DNA of 64,000 nucleotides from Gammaproteobacteria bacterium (GTDB taxonomy: Bacteria; Pseudomonadota; Gammaproteobacteria; Steroidobacterales; Steroidobacteraceae): the NCBI GenBank assembly GCA_021323735.1, contig JAJPKM010000036.1, forward strand, positions 246,144-310,143. The letters are read 5' to 3'. The notes under the pieces were generated by a model. That model searched no databases. It saw only the letters and a program-made list of their open reading frames with translations, and had not been told where the DNA came from. Positions 53,847-63,340 of the stretch are shown piece by piece. The translations under genes were made by a program, and so were the position numbers. How positions within the stretch are numbered: position 1 is the stretch's first letter; each line of letters opens with the position of its first letter.

Positions 53847-55373
53847 CTACCAGTTGAGTTCGGCCATCAGGGCCGCGTAAGTGTCGATGCCGTCCCACAG
53901 GTTTTGCAACCGCAAGTTCTCATTCGCGGCATGTTGATTGTTGTCGTGATTGACGATGGGTAGGCAGATGATGGGTGCAGAAAACACATCGGCAAACATA
54001 TACAGAGGCACGCTGCCGCCGGCCATGGGCAGCACCACCACGGGGCCGCCGGCGGCCTTGGAGGCGGCGGCGATGACGGCCTGCGCCGCGGGCGTGTCCA
54101 AATCTTCCCGCAGCGCCGGATAGCCTGCGTCCCAAGTCACGCGCAGCAGGCGTGGGTACTTGAGGCGGGTGGCGAGATCCGGCTCCTCGCTCACCAGCGT
54201 CCAGCCATGCGCGGTGAAGAAGCGCTCCACCGAAGCGCGCACCGCCGCCGGGTTCTGGTCGGGAACCAGCCGAAAATCCAGCGAGACCACGGCGTTGGTC
54301 GGAATGGAGTTGGTCGCTGCCTCTCCCACCTGACCTGCGCGAATGCCGCGCACGTTGAGCGCGGGGCGCATGAGGCTGGCCGGTAGATCTTCGCTGCCCT
54401 CGGAGCGACCGAGGCCGAACTCGCGCTTCAATGCGTCGTCGACCGGCGGCAGGCTGCGCAACGCGGCCTGCTCCGCCGGCGTGATGGCGCGCACGCCATC
54501 GTGAAAGCCCGGAATGGTGATTCTGCCGCTGTCATCGCGCATCTGCGCTATCAGCGTTGCAGCCATTGCGGCCGGGTTCGGCACCCAATTACCGTAGTGG
54601 CCGTCATGCAAGGCGCGCAGCGGCCCGTACACCGTGGCTTCGAGCGTCATGACGCCGCGGGCGCCGAAGTACACCATCGGCCGGCGCGTCTGATGTACCG
54701 GCCCATCGCCAATGAGAAACAAATCGGCGGCCAGGATTTTCCGATGGTCGCGCAACGCTTGGGCCAAATGCGGGGAGCCGGCTTCTTCCTCGCCTTCCCA
54801 CAGCACCTTGATGTTGACCGAGGGGAGCGTGTGGGTGGCCTTGAGCGCATCATAGGCGCTCAAGAAGGCGGCGATCGAAGCCTTGTCATCACTGACGGCG
54901 CGGCCGAACAGCCGCCACTCCGGATCGAAGGGCGGAGTGGCCTTTTTCCAGTCGACATCGCGCGCTGCCTCGGTCAGGGCACGCTCGCGCATCACCGGTT
55001 GGAAGGGATCGGAACTCCACTGCGAAGGCGTCACCGGTTGGCCGTCATAATGGGCGTAGAACACCACCGTGCGCCGGGCATTCGGGACTTTGAGGGCACC
55101 GAAGACCACCGGCGGCTCTTTCAAGCCGGTCGAGAGTTCGGACACCTCGAAACCGCGGGTCTTCAGCGCCTCCTCGAGCGCGTGTGCGGTGGCGAGGATG
55201 CCGGCCGGATCCGCCGCCACGCTCTTCAATCGTGTCAGGGCGTCCAGATCGGCGACGATGGCGGCCTCATGCGTAAGACGGTATTGCTGAACCTGGGCTC
55301 GAAAATCCGCGGCGCCGGCCTGTAGTGCCGCCAACCCCAACAAACTGGCGCCAATACGGATGATGCGTTGCAA
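53847..55373 (-). CDS. Exported M20-family metallopeptidase
   Basis: 508 residues with a signal peptide ending near AGAAD. M20 zinc features are visible: VVFYAHYDGQPV, SDDKASIAAFLSAYD, LWEGEEEAGSPH and the C-terminal PIICLPIVNHDNNQH. Such enzymes cleave dipeptides or carboxypeptidase substrates in the periplasm. It starts at TTG 55373, with GGGAG eight bases upstream. First gene of a three-gene minus-strand operon. Confidence 0.88.
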   Translation of the reverse strand: MQRIIRIGASLLGLAALQAGAADFRAQVQQYRLTHEAAIVADLDALTRLKSVAADPAGILATAHALEEALKTRGFEVSELSTGLKEPPVVFGALKVPNARRTVVFYAHYDGQPVTPSQWSSDPFQPVMRERALTEAARDVDWKKATPPFDPEWRLFGRAVSDDKASIAAFLSAYDALKATHTLPSVNIKVLWEGEEEAGSPHLAQALRDHRKILAADLFLIGDGPVHQTRRPMVYFGARGVMTLEATVYGPLRALHDGHYGNWVPNPAAMAATLIAQMRDDSGRITIPGFHDGVRAITPAEQAALRSLPPVDDALKREFGLGRSEGSEDLPASLMRPALNVRGIRAGQVGEAATNSIPTNAVVSLDFRLVPDQNPAAVRASVERFFTAHGWTLVSEEPDLATRLKYPRLLRVTWDAGYPALREDLDTPAAQAVIAAASKAAGGPVVVLPMAGGSVPLYMFADVFSAPIICLPIVNHDNNQHAANENLRLQNLWDGIDTYAALMAELNW

Positions 55374-55473
55374 TTTTCACTCTCCCTTTGGACGTGCGCG
55401 GCCGCCTCCAGTATCTTAACAACCTTCAGCAGGGGTGGCGGATGAATGCCCCGGGATGTTCAAAAGGGGCAGG

Positions 55474-57183
55474 ATGAAGAACCTTAGATCACAGGGATTC
55501 GCCGTGGGCGTAGCGCTGGTCATGGGCTGCATCCAGGTCGCGTGCGCCTCGCCGGCCGACCTGCAGTTCAACCAGGTCGTGGATGATTTCGTGTTCGGTA
55601 CCTTGAGTTTGGCGCCGACCACCGCAACCGGCATGGGCTATCACAAGCACTACGGACTGGTGCTCGATGATCAGCTCGAGGACTTCAGCCCGGCCGGGAT
55701 CAAGGCCTCGCTCAGCTTGATGCGCGACATCGAAAGGCGCCTCGGCGCGCTGGATGCGAAGTCGTTGAATCAGGAACAGCGTGCCGACATCGATATCATG
55801 ACTGGCGCAATTGCGGCCGCACGGCTCGATCTCAATGGCATACAGAGCTACCGGCACAACCCGGCCATGTACGTCGAGCTGATCGGCAATGCCATGTACA
55901 CGCCGTATGTGCTCAATTACGCCGTGGCGGAAGAACGATTCAAGCACATCATCAGCCGCTTGAAGCTCATTCCGCAGCTCATCCGCCAGGCCGAGGGCAA
56001 TCTGCAAGACGCCCCCGAGATTTGGAACAAAGTGGCGCGCGAGGAAAATGGCGGCAATGTCGATCTGATCGACGGCGTGCTGCGCATCAATTGCCCGGCG
56101 GCACTGCGCTCCGATTACGATCACGCCGCGGCCCCGGCGCTGGACGCGCTGCGCGGTTTCAATATCTGGCTGGACGCCACGCTGTCGAAGAAAACCTCCG
56201 ATTGGCGCCTGGGCAAGCAGCGTTATGCACAGAAATTCAGCTTCGTGCTCGCTACCGGTAAGACTCCGGAGGCGCTTCTTGCGGAGGCCGAAGCGGATTT
56301 GGCGAAAACGCGCGACGAGATGGTGCAGCTGGCAGCGCCCAAAACCGTAGAACAGGCATTGGCCGAGGTGGCGATACACCATGCGACGCCGTCGACCTAC
56401 ATCCTGGCGGCCAAACAGGCGTTGGCCACTGCGACCGCCTTCGTCAAGGCCAAGGATCTGGTGACGCTGCCGCCGAATGCGAATCTGCAGGTCATCGAAA
56501 CGCCGGTGTTCATGCGCGGCATTTACGGCGGGGGCGCTTTTGGACAGGCGCCCCCGCTGCAGCCGAAGCTGGGGGCATTTTATTGGGTGACGCCGATTCC
56601 GGATTCATGGCCGCAGTCGCGCATCGATTCGAAGCTGCGAGAATACAACGAGTCGGGGTTGCAGCACCTCACCGTGCACGAGGCCATGCCGGGACACTAT
56701 GTGCAGGCCGAATATGCGAACCATGTACAGCCTCGGTCGCGCCGCTTGCTGCGCAGCATCTTCGGCAACGTCCCGTACATCGAAGGCTGGGCCGTGTACA
56801 CCCAGCGGCTCATGGCCGATGAGGGCTACTTGGCCGACACGCCGGGCTACCGCCTGACGCTCGCGAAGCAAATGGCGCGCATGCTGGTGAATACCATTCT
56901 CGATGTGCGCCTGCAGACCCTAGGGATGACGGACCGCCAGGCATTGGATCTGATGACCAAGGGGGCCTATCAGGAGATCGAGGAGGCCACCGCCAAGCTG
57001 CAGCGCGCGAAACTGACGGCCTGCCAATTGACCACCTACTATGCCGGCTACAAGGGGTGGCTGGCGGTGCGCGAGCATTTCAAGGCCACGCATGGCGATG
57101 CAATGACCTTGAAGCAATTTCACGAAGCGGCGCTGCGCGAAGGCGCGGTGCCCCTGCCGGTGCTGGACGAGTTGGTGAACTAG
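55474..57183 (+). CDS. DUF885-family exported metallopeptidase-like protein
   Basis: 569 residues. The signal region is GVALVMGCIQVACASPAD, with a possible lipid-attachment Cys (LVMGC or QVAC). The family motif HEAMPGHY, typical of DUF885 (HExxPGH zinc site), is present in TVHEAMPGHYVQAEYAN. The function in bacteria is not settled; peptidase activity is the usual prediction. ATG 55474 has an AGGGG region close upstream; the frame is open from 55435. It is divergent from the peptidase operon. Confidence 0.88.
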   Translation: MKNLRSQGFAVGVALVMGCIQVACASPADLQFNQVVDDFVFGTLSLAPTTATGMGYHKHYGLVLDDQLEDFSPAGIKASLSLMRDIERRLGALDAKSLNQEQRADIDIMTGAIAAARLDLNGIQSYRHNPAMYVELIGNAMYTPYVLNYAVAEERFKHIISRLKLIPQLIRQAEGNLQDAPEIWNKVAREENGGNVDLIDGVLRINCPAALRSDYDHAAAPALDALRGFNIWLDATLSKKTSDWRLGKQRYAQKFSFVLATGKTPEALLAEAEADLAKTRDEMVQLAAPKTVEQALAEVAIHHATPSTYILAAKQALATATAFVKAKDLVTLPPNANLQVIETPVFMRGIYGGGAFGQAPPLQPKLGAFYWVTPIPDSWPQSRIDSKLREYNESGLQHLTVHEAMPGHYVQAEYANHVQPRSRRLLRSIFGNVPYIEGWAVYTQRLMADEGYLADTPGYRLTLAKQMARMLVNTILDVRLQTLGMTDRQALDLMTKGAYQEIEEATAKLQRAKLTACQLTTYYAGYKGWLAVREHFKATHGDAMTLKQFHEAALREGAVPLPVLDELVN

Positions 57184-57198
57184 GGCGGATCTTGGGAA

Positions 57199-57243
57199 CA
57201 GCTTAGATCCTGCGCCCAGCTTAGATCCTGTGAACCAGTTCAC
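57199..57243. promoter_or_regulatory. Direct repeats and operator-like palindrome before the EAL gene
   Basis: CAGCTTAGATCCTG occurs at 57199-57212 and 57217-57230, and GTGAAC-CA-GTTCAC lies at 57230-57243. The whole block sits in the 212-base gap after the DUF885 gene, about 150 bases before the EAL gene. The repeated and symmetric pattern suggests a regulator site. Confidence 0.4.
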
Positions 57244-57395
57244 GTCTCTCCCGGGTTGGGTCCTTTGACTTAAACCGGGTGGACGCTCAATCGCCCGCAT
57301 GCCCTCGATTTGCCGTGCATTAAGAAAAATAAAATGTCGCCCGGCGGTCACGTCCGTTCTCGGCGACATCCCTTAGGCGCACCGCTCCCCGTACC

Positions 57396-58631
57396 ATGGC
57401 TTATCGAACTGATTCTTGGGTGCCGCTCGTGACGACCAATTTGACGTATGTGGCTGAAGCCGCTTCGAGCAAAACGCTGGAGGCGCTGGCTCAGGTGATC
57501 CGGGCGTTGGCGCCGGAAGTTACCGCCGTGTCGTTCCATGACTTCGCAGCCGATACGCTGTGGTTGAGCGAGGATTTCTTGTTGCCCGAGGATCATCAGC
57601 TGGTCGAGGACTCCCTGTCCGGCGATTCGGGCGGCAATCTCGATGCCGCCTACGCGACGCGCGATGACGGCAGTTATTCCATTGCCATTCCGGTCCGCGA
57701 TGCCCATGGTGCTGTCAACGGCGCAGTGCGCCTGAGCATCGATGCCGGCATCAAGGACACGCTCACCGACGAGACCTTGGAGCAGAAGCTGGCTCCGGTA
57801 CTGGTATGCCTGTCGGCCGAGTTCAAGCGCCGCCAGGGATTCCCGCTTCTCATCAGCGAGGGCAGCCATGAGGGCGCGCAGATCGAGCGCGCACTGCATG
57901 CCGAACGCTTCGAGCTGTTCCTGCAGCCGATTTGTTCGCTGCATGACAAGGCCTGCCTTGCGCACTACGAGGTGCTTCTCAGACTGCGCACCGCGGACGG
58001 CAGCTTGGCACAGCCGGCGGAGTTCTTTGCCCGCGCCGCGCGGCAGCGCCTCATGCCGAGTATCGATCGCTGGGTGGTGCGCACCTTGCTGGCGTGGCTG
58101 GCCAACAACCGCGACCTATGGGTGCAGGTGCCCTCGGTGTTCTCCGTCAATTTATCCGCGCAGTCCATCATCGATGATAAGTTCATCGGCTTTCTGGAAT
58201 CCTGCGTCATCAAGAGCGGATTGCCGCCACGGATGCTGTGCTTCGATATCACGGAGCGTTTCGCCTCCTCGGCCAGCATCAAAAATGAATCCATCAGGCG
58301 CATCGAGGCGCTGGGCTGTGAAGTGGCGCTCGATGATTTCGGCGCCAACCCGCCCTCGTACGGATATCTGCGAACCATACCCGCGCACTATTTCAAGATC
58401 GACGGTTCCTTGGTATGTGCCGCGCCCACCGACCGGGTGGCGCGAGCCATGATTTCCGGCATCGTGCGCATGGCGAGCGACCTAGGCGTGCAAACGGTGG
58501 CCGAGTCGGTGGAGTCGGACTCGGAACTGCAGGCCGTTCGCTCGCTCGGTGTCGATTACGCGCAAGGGTATCTGTTGGGCAAGCCCAGATCGCTCGCCGG
58601 CTACGACTTCACTTCCGAACCCCTCAACTGA
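57396..58631 (+). CDS. EAL-domain cyclic-di-GMP phosphodiesterase (probable)
   Basis: 411 residues. The N-terminal 150 residues look GAF-like. The EAL domain runs from about 165. The signature is YEVLLRL (EVL for EAL), with SVNLSAQS, FDITERF, LDDFGANPPSYGYL, KIDGSLV, AESVES and QGYLLGKP. The metal and catalytic residues E, N, E, DD, K, E and Q are kept, so hydrolysis of c-di-GMP is expected. No GGDEF domain is present. Confidence 0.88.
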   Translation: MAYRTDSWVPLVTTNLTYVAEAASSKTLEALAQVIRALAPEVTAVSFHDFAADTLWLSEDFLLPEDHQLVEDSLSGDSGGNLDAAYATRDDGSYSIAIPVRDAHGAVNGAVRLSIDAGIKDTLTDETLEQKLAPVLVCLSAEFKRRQGFPLLISEGSHEGAQIERALHAERFELFLQPICSLHDKACLAHYEVLLRLRTADGSLAQPAEFFARAARQRLMPSIDRWVVRTLLAWLANNRDLWVQVPSVFSVNLSAQSIIDDKFIGFLESCVIKSGLPPRMLCFDITERFASSASIKNESIRRIEALGCEVALDDFGANPPSYGYLRTIPAHYFKIDGSLVCAAPTDRVARAMISGIVRMASDLGVQTVAESVESDSELQAVRSLGVDYAQGYLLGKPRSLAGYDFTSEPLN

Positions 58632-58633
58632 AC

Positions 58634-59758
58634 CTATCCCAAATGCTGCGCCAGCGCCTGCGCCGCCGGTACATGAGGATCGCCGGTGAATCGGGCGGCA
58701 AAGTCCGAGAGCAGCACTTTCGCCACCCGCGGGGCACCGCCGCCGCGCGCGGCGAGCTGAGCCACGGCCAAGGTGTCGGCCGCCGACTTGGGGCGAAAGG
58801 CTGGGTCAGAACTCAAGCGCTTGGCCACCACATCCAAGGCTTCGCCGGTGCGTTTGAGCGTCAGAAGGCGCGCGACGCGCTCTTCGGTGAGGCGGGTGAT
58901 GTAGCGCGGATCATCCCAAGTTTCGGTGCGCTCACACAGCCAACCATAGTCCTCGGGAGATCGCCCGCGGGACTGAAGCCAGTCGGTGAGGACCTGCCAG
59001 CACTTTAGGTGCGAGCCGGCCCGCATGAGGCCGTAGGCGTCCAACACCACCTTGTCGTGCTGCCGCTGGTCCTCTCGGTCCCGCCGCGCCGCTGTGCGCT
59101 CCGGCGAGGCCCAAGTTTCGATGCCCAGTTCGTCGCGCCGCTCATAAAGTGCTCCTCCCAAAAAACTGAACACCGACAGCATGGCAAACAGGCTCGAGCC
59201 GATTTCGATGGGTGGCCAGAGGTCGACTTTCCATAGCAGGGCAAGCGTCAGCCCATAGCCCACGATCACCAGCAGTACGGCACCATACAACCAGCCTAGG
59301 CCCCGAACCAGGTGAAGCCACGCCACCGGGTAAGCGGCCTTTAGTATGTTGCCCTCCAACCCCAACACCCCGACCGAGGCCGGCAGGAAGAATAGAACCA
59401 CCAGGGTGAGCCCCAGCGCTGCCCCAAACCCGAAATAACCGAACACCTGGTACACGCCGAAGCCAATCAAGCCTAAAATCACCACCTGTCCCAACGGTCG
59501 CTGCTCGGCGAGCGGGTTTACCATCTGGATGTCGAGCGTCGGCGGATCATCGAAGCCGCGCACCGTGTGGTCGAAGAGGATGTAGGCGTATTTGAAGAAC
59601 CAGGAGATGACGATCAACGCCAGCGGGATGCCGGGGAAACCCGCCTTGCTCGCGATGAACAGCAGGAAGGCGAACACGACGACTACGGCCGCGGCTCCGC
59701 CGCGGGCGGGGCGAATGAGGTGGTGTAGCAGCTTGGGGTGAACGGGCGATCCTCGCAT
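58634..59758 (-). CDS. Polytopic membrane protein with helical cytosolic tail, unknown function
   Basis: 374 residues from ATG 59758. Six or so hydrophobic helices fill the first 230 residues; the last 140 (after WASPERT) are soluble and helical, rich in Arg/Glu/Asp, like a TPR-type tail. ATG 59773 and a longer frame to 59875 are also in frame. No family is recognised. It overlaps nothing and is convergent with the EAL gene by only two bases. Confidence 0.72.
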   Translation of the reverse strand: MRGSPVHPKLLHHLIRPARGGAAAVVVVFAFLLFIASKAGFPGIPLALIVISWFFKYAYILFDHTVRGFDDPPTLDIQMVNPLAEQRPLGQVVILGLIGFGVYQVFGYFGFGAALGLTLVVLFFLPASVGVLGLEGNILKAAYPVAWLHLVRGLGWLYGAVLLVIVGYGLTLALLWKVDLWPPIEIGSSLFAMLSVFSFLGGALYERRDELGIETWASPERTAARRDREDQRQHDKVVLDAYGLMRAGSHLKCWQVLTDWLQSRGRSPEDYGWLCERTETWDDPRYITRLTEERVARLLTLKRTGEALDVVAKRLSSDPAFRPKSAADTLAVAQLAARGGGAPRVAKVLLSDFAARFTGDPHVPAAQALAQHLG

Positions 59759-59857
59759 GATGGGCAAGTACATATCACCAAGTGTGGGGACTGCTTCAAT
59801 ACATTCTATGGCAGATGTTACTCCGCTCCTCGGCAGATTCGATTCTAAAGCTGTGAG

Positions 59858-60643
59858 TTGTGCCACGGGTTCCAAGACTCGGCGGAAGCGTTTGCAAACC
59901 CGTTCTCTGGATTACGTACCTTGCGCCCTGCGAAGGTAGCGCGAGCGAGAAAGACCAATGGAACTGGCATTCGGGACGCTGCGAGGAAAACTCTCCGGAA
60001 ACTATTCCAGCCTCTTTCGGGCTTGGCGTTGGACTGCGGGTTGAGTGTTGGTGAAGTCACTGCGATTTTGCGAGAAGCTGCCGTCCGAGGCGTGGCCGGA
60101 CGGCAGCTGGAAGATGAGAAGCGCATCAATATATCCGGCATCGCTGCGCTTACAGGCCTTTCCAGGGCGGAAATCTCCCGCATTCTCAGAGATGGCAGTA
60201 CTGCGTCGGGATTGCTTGGCGATCGACGTCAAAATCCCGCGAGTAGAATACTTGCCGCTTGGCACCTCGACCCGAGGTTTTTGACTTCACGTCGATTGCC
60301 TGCAGCACTCAAGTTGTATGGGCGCGGCCCTACGTTCGAGGTCTTGGTGAGGAAATATGGCCGAGGGCTTCCCATCCGAGCGGTCTTCGATGAGTTGACC
60401 CGCATCGGTGCCATCGAGCTTCTGGCCTCGCGGGAAGTTTTTCCCAAGATGTCCGTAGCCGTCGACCGGCGCATGACGCCGCAAATACTCAAGGCCTACG
60501 GTGGTTGCGCGACGGATCTGTCGACGAAGTTGCTCGAGGCCGCCGGATCCGCTGCCTTGCCGTCGAGAATCGCCAAATCGAGGGCGGTGGCATCGGCAAA
60601 ATACCATTCCAAAAGGCGAAGGAATTTTCGGCGCGCTGTTTGA
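59858..60643 (+). CDS. DUF6502-family protein, first paralogue
   Basis: 261 residues. A helix-turn-helix-like N-terminal half (LRKLFQPLSGLALDCGLSVGE, then GIAALTGLSRAEISRILR) is followed by SRILAAWHLDPRFL and FEVLVRKYGRGLPIRAVFDEL. These align by eye with the second copy at 62462. The first start is TTG 59858, as an in-frame stop sits at 59846. The C-terminus is shorter and basic (KYHSKRRRNFRRAV), where the second copy has an acidic tail. Probably a DNA-binding regulator; no function known. Confidence 0.75.
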   Translation: MCHGFQDSAEAFANPFSGLRTLRPAKVARARKTNGTGIRDAARKTLRKLFQPLSGLALDCGLSVGEVTAILREAAVRGVAGRQLEDEKRINISGIAALTGLSRAEISRILRDGSTASGLLGDRRQNPASRILAAWHLDPRFLTSRRLPAALKLYGRGPTFEVLVRKYGRGLPIRAVFDELTRIGAIELLASREVFPKMSVAVDRRMTPQILKAYGGCATDLSTKLLEAAGSAALPSRIAKSRAVASAKYHSKRRRNFRRAV

Positions 60644-60712
60644 TCGCGCTTTCGTTCCTGCGGCGCCGTGAGCGGTTATCGCGCGAATTCGCGCTATTTT
60701 GGAATTCGCGTT

Positions 60713-62314
60713 TCAATGAGAAGCCAATGAAAGCTCCTTCGATCCGACTCGGTCGAGCGCATTGGGGCGCACGCCCAATACGTACGGCTTGACCAATCGT
60801 TTCGATACGAAAAAATACAGCGGTATTACCGGATAGTCGGCAAGCATCAAGCGTTCCGCGCTTTGCAACAGGTCGCGCCGGAGTTGCGGATCTGCGGCAT
60901 GGGCTGCCTCATCGAGATATTTATCGAACGCGGGATTGGAATAACCCGTGTCGTTGTTCGGCGAGTTCGTCCGGAAAATATCCAGGAAATTGCTGGCGTC
61001 GTTGTAGTCGGCGTTCCAGGCCAGCCGGACGACATCCCATTTTTGCCTGTCGTGCCGAGTTTGCAAGAACACACGAAACTCTTCGTCCGCCAAACCGGTG
61101 TCGACGCCGAGTTCCTGTTTCCACATGGCAGCGATCATGATGGCAGTTTGTTTGATCGAAGGACTCGAATTGAACAGCAGCCTCAAGCGAAGCGGCGCAC
61201 TCGCCGTGTATCCGGCCTCCCCATAAAGCCGTCGCGCCTCTGCGAGGCGTTCAGCATCATCCAGCTTCTCCCAGTCCCAGTCCTGCGGCCCATAATTCCA
61301 CGTGCCGGGCGGCACGAAACCATAAGCGCCGGCTTGACCCAGCGCTAGGGCTGCCACGAGCCGCTTTCTGTCGATGGCCATCGCAAGGGCCCTGCGAAGC
61401 TTCAAGTTCCCGCCGAGCGGAGGGGTCGTGAAATTCAAGCCATAGTACGCAGTCGCCAGGTAGGGAGCGATGACCAGCTCGCTTGGGCGTTGCTCGCGCA
61501 GCGAAGGGATTGCATTGGGCGGCACGGTGTCGGTCATATCGAGCTGGCCGGCTCGGTAGGCAACGAATTGAGCGTTCTGGTCTGCGGCGATTCGATATTG
61601 GACCCCTTCCAGCTTGACGTTTGCGCGGTCCCAATACAGGGCATTTCGGCTTAACCTCAAATTCGTGCCCGGGCGCCATTCGGACAGGACGAAGGGGCCG
61701 TTCGAGACCCACGACGCCGGGTTATGGGTACGAGCGCTGTCGTCGGAATAAATCGGAAATGCCGCGGAGTGCGCCAGGAGTTGCGGAAAGTAAGGTGCCG
61801 GTTGCACCAGATTGACGATCAGAACATGGCTACTGGGTGCGCTGGCACCCAGCGAGGTGGGCGCCAATTGTCCCGACATGATGGCCGTCGCGCCCACGAT
61901 TAGCCGCAGGTCGCTGGAAACGGGGGAGCCTTGCTTTGGGTCCAATACTCTTCGCCAAGACGCCACAAAGTCGTCCGCGCTGACGAGTTTTCCGTTCGAC
62001 CAACGAGCATCGGTGCGTAACTGAAAAGTATAGGTGGTGCCGGTGGAATCGACGGTCCAGGATGAGGCGACGCCAGGTATGACTTCTCCCGTGGGGGATT
62101 CGCTGGTCAAGCCTTCGTAGAGATCCCGTATCACTTGCGTCGAAAAATTATCCGACGCCGCCGCCGGATCGAGCGATGCCGGTTCACCTCCCAGCCCTCG
62201 TTTCAGCTCGGATAAGGTCGACGCATCGAACGATGGACCGGCGTGCCGGGAGCACCCGACCACAGCCGCAAGCAATCCAATGGTGACCGCTGTCGCGAGC
62301 AGGTGTCGACTCAA
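60713..62314 (-). CDS. Peptide-type ABC transporter substrate-binding lipoprotein (orphan)
   Basis: 533 residues of the SBP family 5 (OppA/DppA/MppA). A lipoprotein signal with VVGCS is visible at residues 18-22. Motifs include LKRGLGGEPASLDPAAASDN, DLYEGLTSESPTGE, ALAMAIDRKRLV and FSNPAFDKYL-like text. It would bind oligopeptides in the periplasm. No permease or ATPase is beside it, so it must serve a distant transporter, or a signalling role. It starts at TTG 62314. Confidence 0.88.
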   Translation of the reverse strand: MSRHLLATAVTIGLLAAVVGCSRHAGPSFDASTLSELKRGLGGEPASLDPAAASDNFSTQVIRDLYEGLTSESPTGEVIPGVASSWTVDSTGTTYTFQLRTDARWSNGKLVSADDFVASWRRVLDPKQGSPVSSDLRLIVGATAIMSGQLAPTSLGASAPSSHVLIVNLVQPAPYFPQLLAHSAAFPIYSDDSARTHNPASWVSNGPFVLSEWRPGTNLRLSRNALYWDRANVKLEGVQYRIAADQNAQFVAYRAGQLDMTDTVPPNAIPSLREQRPSELVIAPYLATAYYGLNFTTPPLGGNLKLRRALAMAIDRKRLVAALALGQAGAYGFVPPGTWNYGPQDWDWEKLDDAERLAEARRLYGEAGYTASAPLRLRLLFNSSPSIKQTAIMIAAMWKQELGVDTGLADEEFRVFLQTRHDRQKWDVVRLAWNADYNDASNFLDIFRTNSPNNDTGYSNPAFDKYLDEAAHAADPQLRRDLLQSAERLMLADYPVIPLYFFVSKRLVKPYVLGVRPNALDRVGSKELSLASH

Positions 62315-62461
62315 GCAAGCATCCCGGGCATTCGCACCCTATGAGAAAGCGCTAACTTAACTTATAAGCGCAAAAAGTAGTGATGTAAACCACTAAGACA
62401 CCGTCGGCTATTACCTGAAAACGTGAAGTAGCGCTCATAAATAGTTGTATTATGTTGGCCG

Positions 62462-63340
62462 GTGGAGCAATCTGTTAAAGGCAATCTTCTGGCGGCGATC
62501 ACGCATGTGCTTCGACCGTTATGTCGCATTGCGATACGAAACGGGATCGGATTCGACGATCTGTCGATGTCGTTGCAGAACGCGCTGGTGAAGGGTGCCC
62601 GAGCCGAAGCGGCCTCGAGCAGTGGGAAGGAACTTACAGAAGAAGAGGTGGGGTTGATGACGGGGATGACGGCAGCCCAGGTCCGCGGCACTCGCGGAAC
62701 GGGGAACATCGCGACGCCCGCTCTCAATTACTCTTGGGCGGCCTCCGAAGTTCTATCGGGCTGGCATTCCGACCCTCTGTATTTGGGCCCCTACGGGCTT
62801 GTTCTCGATATTCCGATCTCCCCCGATCTGCCGAGCGGACCCAACTCGCGAAGTTTCGAGTCTTTGGTTCACAAATACGCCGGACCAAGCATCTCGGTTG
62901 AAATCGTGCTCGACGCCTTGCTCAAGTCGGGCGCCGTCCAAAATTTAGGTAACGGGATCGTTCGATGCGTCGCGCGCACGTATATCGCAGAGCGGCTCAG
63001 TCCCGAGAACATCCAGGCATTTGCAGAAGCCGTGCACAACGTGATCGGAACGATGGCGGTGAATCTCAAGCGCACCGTCCGCGGTACGGGTCTCTTGCAG
63101 CGAACTGTTTTCGCAGACTATGGACTCTCAGTCGAGGATTTTGCGAAGTTCAACGGCTTCATTAGAACGACCGGGGAAAAATTTACCGAAGAGGTGGATA
63201 CCTGGTTTTCCAATCATTCGAATAAAGAAAGACAGGGCGCTATCAAGACCGGCATCGGTTTATATCACTACGTCGAGAACGACGAAGATCGCGAAGAATA
63301 TTTGAAACTACTTCAGGAAGGGTCTAACGATGAACTTTAA
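62462..63340 (+). CDS. DUF6502-family protein, second paralogue, coupled to a repeat protein
   Basis: 292 residues. The N-terminal part has helix-turn-helix character (ITHVLRPLCRIAIRNGIGFDDL, then TGMTAAQVRGTRG). The core SEVLSGWHSDPLYLG and FESLVHKYAGPSISVEIVLDALLKSG align with the first copy at 59858. The acidic tail (DREEYLKLLQEGSNDEL) differs. It starts at GTG 62462. Its stop (63338-63340) lies 11 bases inside the next gene, so a role in controlling that secreted protein is suggested by position only. Confidence 0.82.
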   Translation: MEQSVKGNLLAAITHVLRPLCRIAIRNGIGFDDLSMSLQNALVKGARAEAASSSGKELTEEEVGLMTGMTAAQVRGTRGTGNIATPALNYSWAASEVLSGWHSDPLYLGPYGLVLDIPISPDLPSGPNSRSFESLVHKYAGPSISVEIVLDALLKSGAVQNLGNGIVRCVARTYIAERLSPENIQAFAEAVHNVIGTMAVNLKRTVRGTGLLQRTVFADYGLSVEDFAKFNGFIRTTGEKFTEEVDTWFSNHSNKERQGAIKTGIGLYHYVENDEDREEYLKLLQEGSNDEL

